Shown here: positions 1 through 5,049 of the stretch, one piece after another
Position numbering within the stretch: position 1 is the first letter of the stretch
Layout of the letters: each line of letters begins with the position of its first letter
Source: DATCZS01 sp036525795
Lineage (GTDB): Bacteria; Actinomycetota; Acidimicrobiia; Spongiisociales; ZC4RG35
Length of the DNA: 5,734 bases
Assembly: GCA_036525795.1 (NCBI GenBank)
Contig: DATCZS010000167.1
Location: 1 to 5,734 of the forward strand
Direction of reading: 5' to 3'
The notes under the pieces: model-generated
What the model was told of the DNA's origin: nothing
Seen by the model: only the letters and a program-made list of their open reading frames with translations
Database searches by the model: none
Program-made: the position numbers and the translations under genes

Positions 1-180
1 GGCGCACCGCCTGAGGGGCGTGCGAGTCTCACGTCTCACGTCTCACGTCGCACGTCTCACGTCGCACGTCGCACGTCGCACGTCTCACGTCGCACGTCGC
101 ACGTCGCACGTCTCACGTCCCACGTCTCACGTCGCACGTCTCACGTCGCACGACGCAAGGCTGATCGCCGATCGCCGGTA
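1..180. other. Non-coding stretch downstream of the photolyase gene
   Basis: No convincing gene is present here. Apart from the heptamer array, the only structure I see is a short tandem GATCGCC duplication at about 163-176, next to the photolyase stop. No hairpin followed by a T-run is visible on the minus strand, so no intrinsic terminator for the photolyase transcript can be named. Positions 1-26 are unremarkable GC-rich sequence. Confidence 0.6.
27..152. repeat. Tandem array of 18 heptanucleotide units (consensus TCKCACG)
   Basis: Eighteen uninterrupted 7-bp units follow one another with no indel. Six of the seven positions are identical in every unit; only the third base varies (8 units T, 9 units G, 1 unit C at 118-124). 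In order the third bases are T T T G T G G G T G G G T C T G T G. A higher-order 28-bp repeat is visible, because 55-82 and 83-110 are identical (T G G G twice). A degenerate unit follows at 153-159. Every junction creates an ACGT core. Reading frames through the array give low-complexity peptides of 7-residue period, which I take as spurious coding. The array lies just beyond the photolyase stop codon, in its presumed 3' untranslated region. Function is unknown; polymerase slippage would explain the growth of the array. Confidence 0.93.
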
Positions 181-1539
181 TCACCCTCCTTCGTGGGAGG
201 CCAGCGCTCGTTTGTAGGCGTCGAGCGTGCGCTCCCGGGCGAGGGCGTGGTCGACGATCGGGGCCGGGTAGGAGTCACCCAGGATGACCCCGGCCTCGGC
301 CAGATCCAGCGGGGCGGCCAGCCACGGGGCGTGGATCCAGCGATTCGGTACGTCGGTCAGTTCGGGGATCCAGCGCCGGATGTAGCCCCCGTCGGGATCG
401 AAGCGTTGCGATTGGGTGACTGGGTTGAAGATGCGGAAGTAGGGGGCGGCGTCGGCTCCGGTACCCGCCGTCCACTGCCAGTTCCCGACGTTCTGGGGGA
501 TGTCGCCGTCGAGGAGCCTGCGCCGGAAGAAGCGTTCCCCCCGGCGCCAGTCGATCAGCAGGTCCTTGACGAGGAACGATGCGGTGATCATCCGTACCCG
601 GTTGTGCATCCATCCCTCGGCCGAGAGCTGGCGCATCCCGGCATCGACGATGGGGTAGCCCGTCTGGCCCGTCGCCCAGGCCTCGAAGCCCTGCGGATCG
701 TCCCGCCAGGAGATCCCCCGGTACTCGGTTCGCATCGGCTGGTCGACGGTGTCCGGGCGCTCGTCCATGAGGTGGGCGTAGAAGTCACGCCACGCCAGCT
801 GTCGCACGAACGCCCGCCGCCCTTCGGTTGCGGTACCGAGGTAGAGGGCGGCGGCGGTCGGGGAGATCGTGCCGTACTTCAGGTCGACCGACAGCCGACT
901 GGTGGTGTCGAGATCCGGCCGGTCCCGTTCATCCGGGTACCTGTCGACCCGAGCCGCGAAGCTCTCGAGCCGCTCCCACGCCGCCAGTTCGCCCCCGGCC
1001 ATGGGGGCGCCCCCCGGGTCCGGGACGCCGATGCCCGGGTGGTCGGTGACCGCGGCCCGCCCCGGATCGTCGAACACGGGGAACCCGGTCTCGAACCAGC
1101 GCCGGGAGAACGGGGTGAACACGTGGTACCGCGTTCCCGTGCCGGTGAGGATCGACCCGGGAGCGTGGACGAGCGTTCCCCAGTGGCGTGTCAGCGGGAC
1201 GCGATCGGCCGTCTCGGCGTCGCGGCGCCCAGCGTACGGGGATACGTCTGCGTTGACGATCACCTCGTCCGCCCGAAATCGGTCGACCAGGCCGGCGATC
1301 ACCGCGGTCGGGTTGCCCTGCTCGACCAGCAACCGTCCCCCATGAGCGCCGAGGCCGGTGTCGAGCGCCCGCAGGTTGGCCGCCAGCATCCGGACCCGCG
1401 GCGATGCGCACCGGTCCCACAGCCAGGGATCCACCACGAAGGCCGGCACCACGGTCTCGAACCGACGGGTGGCATCGATCCACGCCGGGTTGTCGCGCAG
1501 GCGAAGGTCCTTCCGGAACCAGACGATCGCAGTCGTCAT
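181..1539 (-). CDS. phr: Deoxyribodipyrimidine photolyase, class I cryptochrome/photolyase family
   Basis: This 452-residue cytoplasmic flavoenzyme is predicted to split UV-induced cyclobutane pyrimidine dimers using FADH- and near-UV/blue light. The N-terminal alpha/beta antenna domain opens with the family signature IVWFRKDLRLRDNPA (residues 5-19). The C-terminal FAD domain closely resembles E. coli PhrB as I recall it: WMHNRVRM (310-317), DLLIDW (326-331), DGD (344-346), NWQW (353-356) and the DAAPYFRIFNP segment (363-373). By my alignment the electron-transfer tryptophan triad is intact (W278, W331, W354), the flavin-contacting Asn is present (N350), and the substrate-stacking Trp is W250. 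The position of E. coli Glu274 is Gln247 here. Length is normal for class I. The start is supported by AGGGAGGA five bases upstream. The antenna chromophore cannot be decided; 8-HDF is plausible if the host makes F420. A 6-4 or cryptochrome role is less likely. Confidence 0.95.
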   Translation of the reverse strand: MTTAIVWFRKDLRLRDNPAWIDATRRFETVVPAFVVDPWLWDRCASPRVRMLAANLRALDTGLGAHGGRLLVEQGNPTAVIAGLVDRFRADEVIVNADVSPYAGRRDAETADRVPLTRHWGTLVHAPGSILTGTGTRYHVFTPFSRRWFETGFPVFDDPGRAAVTDHPGIGVPDPGGAPMAGGELAAWERLESFAARVDRYPDERDRPDLDTTSRLSVDLKYGTISPTAAALYLGTATEGRRAFVRQLAWRDFYAHLMDERPDTVDQPMRTEYRGISWRDDPQGFEAWATGQTGYPIVDAGMRQLSAEGWMHNRVRMITASFLVKDLLIDWRRGERFFRRRLLDGDIPQNVGNWQWTAGTGADAAPYFRIFNPVTQSQRFDPDGGYIRRWIPELTDVPNRWIHAPWLAAPLDLAEAGVILGDSYPAPIVDHALARERTLDAYKRALASHEGG

Positions 1540-1667
1540 GAGTGTCCTCCCTCACTCCCGTCCACGAAGGTGGGGGAGCGTCGTGTCCGGCCCGAATGGC
1601 AGCGAGGAGTCGCGTTCGCCGCTCGGCCCTCGATGTCGGCCATCCGAGGGCCGGCGCGGGGCGTCAT
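1536..1667 (-). CDS. Possible 43-residue small ORF bridging acyltransferase and photolyase
   Basis: An open frame of 43 codons fills the gap between the acyltransferase and photolyase genes. Its ATG overlaps the upstream TGA as ATGA (1667-1664), and its TGA overlaps the photolyase ATG as ATGA (1539-1536). A GGGAG motif sits 7 bases before the start (1675-1679), inside the acyltransferase gene. The product begins MTPRAGPRMADIEG, is basic, contains one Cys and one His, and has no signal peptide, membrane segment or motif that I recognise. It may be a translated coupling ORF whose value is to carry ribosomes to the photolyase start. The same frame stays open well back through the acyltransferase gene, as is common by chance in high-GC DNA, so the ORF may equally be an accident. 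The exact double overlap is the main argument in favour. Confidence 0.33.
   Translation of the reverse strand: MTPRAGPRMADIEGRAANATPRCHSGRTRRSPTFVDGSEGGHS
1545..1552 (-). promoter_or_regulatory. Strong Shine-Dalgarno for the photolyase gene
   Basis: The minus strand reads AGGGAGGA followed by CACTC and then ATG, giving 5-base spacing. It confirms the photolyase start and lies inside the small upstream ORF, so ribosomes ending that ORF would finish directly over the photolyase start. Confidence 0.8.
1624..1653 (-). terminator. GC-rich hairpin after the acyltransferase gene
   Basis: The plus strand shows CGGCCCTCG (1624-1632), a 12-base loop and the perfect complement CGAGGGCCG (1645-1653), giving a 9-bp stem. 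It lies 11 bases beyond the acyltransferase stop on the minus strand. No T-run follows in that direction, so it is not a classical intrinsic terminator. It could attenuate read-through into the photolyase gene, stabilise an mRNA end, or affect translation of the small ORF, whose second Met codon lies in the loop. Confidence 0.4.
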
Positions 1668-2659
1668 GCGCCGTCTCCCACCCAGCGGTCGATCTCTTCC
1701 CACCGGTCGTAGAGCCACTCTGCCCTGCCCGAGCGCGTGCCCGGAATCCCCGACCTTGCCACCCGCTCGAACCGGACGTCGACGCGGTGCCCCACCATCG
1801 CTCCCCGCCAGATGTCGGCGACCCGGGCGAACCCGTCGAGCCCCCGATGCGAGAGGATCACCACGTCGGCATCCGTCCCCTCGAGCAGGGCGAGTGTTCC
1901 GGCCAGCCGGGGCGGCAGGACGTGAGACCACCGCGACGCCCGCGAATGGAGGTCGGGCCGGCGCCGCTCGAGAATGGCGAGGGCTCTCTCACGCTTCTCG
2001 GGGGTGAAGCGAGTGCCTTCCGGGTAGATGAGCACGGCTTCGGTGTGCCCCATCGTCGCCGCCACCCGGCGAATTGCCGCAGACTCCCTGTCGCCTTCGC
2101 CCGCCCCTCGACGGACGAAGTGGTTGGGAAGCCGGTTGCCGGCGATGTCCAGGGCGGGGTCGACCACCAACTCGTCCTTCATCACATAGCGGACGTGGAT
2201 GTCGTGAGGACGCGACACGAAATGCGACGGCAGCAGGTTGTCGACGATGGACGCGTGCCGGGAGAGCAGGATGAACGGCGGGTCCTCGATGGCGCGCAGC
2301 CCGGCGGCGCGCACGTCGAGTGAGAAGATGCGACGAACGGCGCCGAACACGAAACCGGCCCACCACTTCTGGATCGCGAATGCGTTGGAGCGAAGTCGCT
2401 CCGGGTCCCGCCCCCATCCGGACACGACCCAGCCGATGAAGAGGCGCCCAACCCCGACCGCTTCGGCCGTGAGGTAGGCGAGGAGGAATGCGGTCAGCCG
2501 GACGGCCATGAACGGTCGGCGGCGGGAGATCCACCGCACCAGGTCGATGAGGAGTGACACTGCGACGATGACCGGCGAGGCCGTCCAGGCGAGCACCGTC
2601 GCCACGTAGAGGAGTGGAACCGTTCGCAGTCGACGCGACAAGGGTGTGCGGGCCCGCAT
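1664..2659 (-). CDS. PlsC-like membrane acyltransferase (1-acylglycerol-3-phosphate O-acyltransferase family)
   Basis: This 331-residue protein belongs to the glycerolipid acyltransferase (LPLAT) superfamily, which moves an acyl chain onto a lysophospholipid or similar acceptor at the inner membrane face. Hydrophobic segments at about residues 14-40 and 53-80 anchor the N-terminus. The catalytic HX4D motif is H135-ASIV-D140. Motif III is YPEGTRF (212-218), with the EGTR phosphate-binding core. A KDEL segment (161-164) sits at the usual motif II position, and VLPPR (247-251) resembles motif IV, which helps hold the acyl donor. The long loop and the VLPPR form recall the LCLAT1/AGPAT5-like subgroup more than housekeeping PlsC, so the exact acceptor is uncertain. 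The ATG is 23 bp after the anti-sigma stop, has no strong Shine-Dalgarno, and has no better in-frame Met nearby. This close spacing suggests co-transcription with the sigma/anti-sigma pair. Confidence 0.87.
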   Translation of the reverse strand: MRARTPLSRRLRTVPLLYVATVLAWTASPVIVAVSLLIDLVRWISRRRPFMAVRLTAFLLAYLTAEAVGVGRLFIGWVVSGWGRDPERLRSNAFAIQKWWAGFVFGAVRRIFSLDVRAAGLRAIEDPPFILLSRHASIVDNLLPSHFVSRPHDIHVRYVMKDELVVDPALDIAGNRLPNHFVRRGAGEGDRESAAIRRVAATMGHTEAVLIYPEGTRFTPEKRERALAILERRRPDLHSRASRWSHVLPPRLAGTLALLEGTDADVVILSHRGLDGFARVADIWRGAMVGHRVDVRFERVARSGIPGTRSGRAEWLYDRWEEIDRWVGDGA

Positions 2660-2682
2660 GGGCGGTTTCTAGCAGCAGACGG

Positions 2683-3459
2683 TCACACGTCGTCAGCGAA
2701 CCAGGCGGCGGCCGCCGGCCCATCCGACACCACGACTCCGGCCGGCGGTTCCTTCGTGAGCACCAGCGCCTCGAGCGAGTCGAGATCGACCCGGATGGGC
2801 ACGGTGTGAGGGGCGGGCCCCATCAACCCCGCCGAGATGACCTCTCCGGCCTGTACCGCCCACAGCTGGTACGTCTCCCCGGAGCCGATCGGATCGAGCG
2901 AGTCGCCGACGAGATAACCGCTGCCGTCGGGGAGGAGGATGACCGTCGCCCGCCCGGCCTCTCCATCGAGCACCAGGGTCCGGACATCGGGCCGGGCGGC
3001 GATCAGCGAGACCGCGGGATCGAAGTCGCCGGAGGCGATCTGCTCTTCCAGGGAGTCGATCGCAGCATTCGATGCGCTGACGTCCTGACGGAGGGACCTG
3101 ATCTGGCCCGCCTGAACCGCCACGACGGCGACGAAGATGGCTGCGGCAGCCGTGGTGAGGGCCGCAGTGAGCCGAGGCCTTCGCCGGAGCGGGATGACGT
3201 TGCCTGGGTGCGTGCCGGCATCGCCGGGTGTGGCGATGGCCGCGTCGACCCTTTCCCACACATTCGGGGGACCGGAGAGGTCGACCGTTGCCAGCATGGC
3301 CGCCACCCCCCTGTGCTCGTCCACCTCTGTCCGGCACTCCTCGCATTCTGCGAGGTGGCGTTCGATGTGTTCTCGCTCGGCGTCGTCGACCGCGTCAAGC
3401 GCGTAGACGCCGAGAAGGTCTTTGATGTCTTCGTGGGTTCTCATTGGCTCGTCCGTCAC
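2683..3459 (-). CDS. Transmembrane zinc-finger anti-sigma factor, RskA family
   Basis: This 258-residue, single-pass membrane protein is predicted to hold the adjacent ECF sigma factor inactive until a signal leads to its release. The N-terminal cytoplasmic domain (about 6-55) has the ZAS zinc motif H35-x3-C39-x2-C42. A hydrophobic helix follows at about 97-117 after the basic stretch LRRRPR, which favours an N-in orientation. Residues 120-143 look like a short coiled coil. The external domain (about 147-258) carries the GETYQLWAV signature (194-202) of the RskA C-terminal family. The annotated start is GTG, overlapping the sigma stop as GTGA; an ATG five codons in (3444-3442) gives the more typical opening MRTHEDI and may be the true start. 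Either way translation is coupled to the sigma gene. The inducing signal cannot be read from sequence. Confidence 0.9.
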   Translation of the reverse strand: MTDEPMRTHEDIKDLLGVYALDAVDDAEREHIERHLAECEECRTEVDEHRGVAAMLATVDLSGPPNVWERVDAAIATPGDAGTHPGNVIPLRRRPRLTAALTTAAAAIFVAVVAVQAGQIRSLRQDVSASNAAIDSLEEQIASGDFDPAVSLIAARPDVRTLVLDGEAGRATVILLPDGSGYLVGDSLDPIGSGETYQLWAVQAGEVISAGLMGPAPHTVPIRVDLDSLEALVLTKEPPAGVVVSDGPAAAAWFADDV

Positions 3460-4037
3460 GGTTCGAGTCCCATCTCCCGGAGGGATCCCGCCAGACGCTT
3501 CAGGCCGGTCCGGATGCGGCTCTTCACCGTGCCCTCCGGCTCGCCGAGAATCTCGGCGACCTCGCGGTAGGAGTGGCCACCGAAGTAGGCCAGCTCGATG
3601 GCGCTGCGCTCCCCGTCGGTGAGGTTCGCCAACGCTCCTCGTACATGTTCGGCCATCTGCATCTCGACGACCTCCTCCTCCAGGGTGGGACCTGCCGCCG
3701 CGACCAGTTGTCTCGTTTCGCGTTCCTCACGCATACGGCGCGAAGACTCCGATCGGATGAGGTCGACCGAACGGCCATGTGTGTGGGCGAGGAGGAAGCT
3801 GCGGACGGTCCCACGTTCGGGATCGTAGGACTCCCATCTGTTCCACAGCCGCACGAAGATCTCCTGGGTGATCTCCTCGGCCAGGGTGCGGTTCTTGGTG
3901 ATGCGCAGCGCCAGCGCGAACACCGCACCGGAGTGCCGCCGGTAGACCTCGGCGAGGGCGCCCTGATGGCGCCGGCCGACGCGGCGAACGAGTTCGGCGT
4001 CGTCGACGTCTTCGCTGACCCGCCACGCGAGTGCCAT
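3456..4037 (-). CDS. ECF-family RNA polymerase sigma factor, SigK/ECF19-like
   Basis: This 193-residue sigma-70 family protein has only regions 2 and 4, as expected for extracytoplasmic-function sigma factors. Region 2 spans about 28-98 and includes the core-binding and -10-recognition segment ending in a GRSVDLIRSE stretch (88-97). Region 4 spans about 127-185, with the helix-turn-helix in YREVAEILGEPEGTVKSRI (157-175) that reads the -35 element. The AYFGGHSYREVAE run and the partner RskA protein suggest an ECF19/SigK-like group; the group is my inference. The ATG is supported by AGAGG five bases upstream (4043-4047). The gene overlaps the anti-sigma start by GTGA, the usual arrangement for producing both in balance. 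Autoregulation is likely but not shown. Downstream genes on the same strand are candidate targets. Confidence 0.93.
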   Translation of the reverse strand: MALAWRVSEDVDDAELVRRVGRRHQGALAEVYRRHSGAVFALALRITKNRTLAEEITQEIFVRLWNRWESYDPERGTVRSFLLAHTHGRSVDLIRSESSRRMREERETRQLVAAAGPTLEEEVVEMQMAEHVRGALANLTDGERSAIELAYFGGHSYREVAEILGEPEGTVKSRIRTGLKRLAGSLREMGLEP

Positions 4038-4063
4038 GGGTTCCTCTGCTCGGCTGCCGTAGA

Positions 4064-4092
4064 TTTATCACTAAAAAGCTCCAAAAGCCCAA
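4064..4092 (-). promoter_or_regulatory. Candidate promoter for the sigma/anti-sigma operon in an AT-rich island
   Basis: On the minus strand TTGGGC (4092-4087), a 17-base spacer and GATAAA (4069-4064) make a weak sigma-70-type promoter, placing transcription start near 4057, about 20 bases before the ATG. The surrounding 4060-4100 tract is strikingly A/T-rich for this window. Two CGGGAAT copies just upstream could serve a second, ECF-dependent promoter. The prediction is by eye. Confidence 0.35.
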
Positions 4093-4096
4093 CCCT

Positions 4097-4122
4097 ATTC
4101 CCGGGTATGTCGGATTCCCGAC
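4097..4122 (-). repeat. Two CGGGAAT direct repeats 17 bp apart, the upstream copy inside a small inverted repeat
   Basis: The plus strand shows ATTCCCG at 4097-4103 and again at 4114-4120. The second copy overlaps an inverted repeat, GTCGG-ATTC-CCGAC (4109-4122). They lie immediately upstream of the AT-rich promoter region of the sigma gene. The spacing, about 1.5-1.6 helical turns, and the GGGAAT core could reflect an operator or an ECF -35-like element. No regulator can be named. Confidence 0.35.
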
Positions 4123-4167
4123 GGATCGCCCCGGCCGTCGCCGTCCACCACTCTCCGTTGCGAGGCC

Positions 4168-4473
4168 TCATCCGGAGGGCGTATCTCCTCTCTCCCACGT
4201 GGCGGCGCGCGCCACGTAGGCCGCTGCGGCCAGGCTTCCCAAGAACACCATGGCGATCAGCCACGGGAGCGCGCGGACCACCGAACGCTCCCGCCAGACG
4301 ATCCAGGCTCCGATGAGGGCGAGACCCGTGTACAGGTCTACGAGCGTCACCCTTCCCCAGGCCAGCTCGAGGATTGCCGAACCCTCGGCACCGAATTCGC
4401 CTGCGGAGAACCCGTAGACGAGAGCGCCGACCATGACGACGATTCCGACCCACCCGACGTTGCGTACCACCAT
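4168..4473 (-). CDS. Small DUF1475/DUF2834-like integral membrane protein
   Basis: This 101-residue protein has three predicted membrane helices at about 5-24, 43-61 and 67-92. The order of conserved features, a D-x-Y-x-G in the second helix (D46-L-Y-T-G50), a W-x-x-R-E turn (60-62 region) and an L-G-S near A-A-A-Y-V in the last helix, resembles the DUF1475/DUF2834 families of unknown function. A much longer frame is open upstream, but AGGAGGAGGAG ends four bases before this ATG and the longer version would run antisense over the DUF427 gene, so the short form is preferred. It is transcribed toward the sigma gene, 130 bp away, and may have its own promoter in the divergent region. A role in stress signalling cannot be claimed. 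Confidence 0.75.
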   Translation of the reverse strand: MVVRNVGWVGIVVMVGALVYGFSAGEFGAEGSAILELAWGRVTLVDLYTGLALIGAWIVWRERSVVRALPWLIAMVFLGSLAAAAYVARAATWERGDTPSG

Positions 4474-4477
4474 TGCG

Positions 4478-4488
4478 CTCCTCCTCCT
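4478..4488 (-). promoter_or_regulatory. Strong Shine-Dalgarno deciding the start of the small membrane protein
   Basis: The minus strand reads AGGAGGAGGAG followed by CGCA and ATG. This is the best ribosome binding site in the window, and it selects the 101-residue product over the 246-codon open frame. Confidence 0.85.
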
Positions 4489-4492
4489 GTCA

Positions 4493-4523
4493 TTGACGAT
4501 TGCCTGGACGCTCGGGGTAGGGT
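4493..4523 (+). promoter_or_regulatory. Candidate promoter for the DUF427/hydrolase pair
   Basis: TTGACG (4493-4498) matches the -35 consensus in five of six bases. TAGGGT (4518-4523), 19 bases later, keeps the T-A-N-N-N-T pattern of a -10 box. The spacer is longer than the ideal 17, so confidence is moderate. Start of transcription would be near 4530, giving a short leader. The element lies in an 81-bp divergent region shared with the minus-strand membrane protein gene. Confidence 0.42.
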
Positions 4524-4542
4524 CGCACAACGACACGTCGAG

Positions 4543-4552
4543 GAGCCGGCTC
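4543..4552. repeat. 10-bp perfect palindrome GAGCCGGCTC before the DUF427 start
   Basis: GAGCCGGCTC is its own reverse complement. It overlaps the presumed Shine-Dalgarno AGGAG (4541-4545) and ends two bases before the GTG start. It could be an operator or could dampen translation by folding, but a 10-bp palindrome also arises by chance in GC-rich DNA. Confidence 0.4.
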
Positions 4553-4554
4553 AG

Positions 4555-5049
4555 GTGCAGCGTCCCAAGCCAATCCCGCCCGGTCCGGGTCAGGAATCGG
4601 TGTGGGACTACCCGCGGCCGCCGGCACTGATGCCAGACGTTCGTCCCGCCCGGGTGCGGCTGGGGGACGAGACGGTGGCGGCCAGCAGTCGCACCATCAG
4701 GATCCTCGAGACCAGCCACCCGCCCACCTTTGCCTTTCCCCCTGACGACGTTCGCCTCGACCTGCTGACCCCGGTCCCGGGCCGCTCCGTCTGTGAGTGG
4801 AAGGGAGTGGCTCGCTACTGGTCTGTCACGGTCGGCGGCGTGGTGGCAGAGCGGGCGGTGTGGAGCTACCCGGATCCCGTGCCCGGGTTCGAAGCGATCG
4901 CCGGACATCTGTGTTTCTACCCATCACGGTTCGAATGCTCGGTCGACGGGACCCCGGTCCTCCCCCAGGAGGGGGGCTTCTACGGCGGGTGGATCACCGC
5001 TGAGGTCGTCGGCCCGTTCAAGGGCGGTCCTGGCTCATGGGGGTGGTGA
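4555..5049 (+). CDS. DUF427 family protein
   Basis: This 164-residue cytoplasmic protein belongs to DUF427 (COG2343), a small beta-rich family of unknown biochemical function common in actinobacteria and cyanobacteria. The family landmarks appear in order: ESVWDYPRPP (14-23), the TIRILETSHPPTFAFPPDDV segment (47-66), CEWKG (80-84), WSYPDPVPGFEAIAGHLCFYP (103-123) and a C-terminal GGFYGGWITAEVVGPFKGGPG. The protein is close to full length for single-domain members with the N-terminal ESVWDYPRPP extension. No membrane segment or signal peptide is seen. The start is GTG with AGGAG nine bases upstream, and no better start lies nearby. The gene overlaps the hydrolase gene that follows, so the two are probably made together. 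No enzymatic activity should be assigned. Confidence 0.93.
   Translation: MQRPKPIPPGPGQESVWDYPRPPALMPDVRPARVRLGDETVAASSRTIRILETSHPPTFAFPPDDVRLDLLTPVPGRSVCEWKGVARYWSVTVGGVVAERAVWSYPDPVPGFEAIAGHLCFYPSRFECSVDGTPVLPQEGGFYGGWITAEVVGPFKGGPGSWGW

Noticed and set aside
27..152. CRISPR array.
   Set aside because: The units are 7 bp and contiguous, with no spacers, and no cas genes are present.
20..217. A 65-codon open frame through the heptamer array with a TSHVAR-type repeat peptide.
   Set aside because: The peptide period simply mirrors the 7-bp DNA repeat, which gives a 7-residue period in every frame. It also overlaps the photolyase 3' end.
193..2007. A 604-codon open frame on the plus strand, antisense to the photolyase and acyltransferase genes.
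   Set aside because: Its product is Pro/Arg/Gly-rich with no recognisable motif, and it is antisense to a gene with clear family signatures. Long spurious frames are expected in GC-rich DNA.
2614..3570. A 318-codon plus-strand frame opposite the anti-sigma gene.
   Set aside because: It is antisense to a gene with clear zinc-finger and RskA signatures, and its own product shows no family features.
4197..4217. An 8-bp hairpin, ACGTGGCG/CGCCACGT with a 5-base loop, near the end of the small membrane protein gene.
   Set aside because: It lies inside coding sequence, before the stop codon, with no T-run after it. It is probably a chance GC-rich palindrome, not a terminator.
3524..4453. A 309-codon minus-strand frame over the sigma gene and the small membrane protein gene.
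   Set aside because: It is a shadow frame: the product is Arg-rich without domains, while the overlapping frames encode a clear ECF sigma factor and a plausible membrane protein.
4474..4908. An N-terminal extension of 145 codons for the small membrane protein.
   Set aside because: The extension is antisense to the DUF427 gene, is low in hydrophobic pattern, and ignores the strong ribosome binding site directly before the internal ATG.
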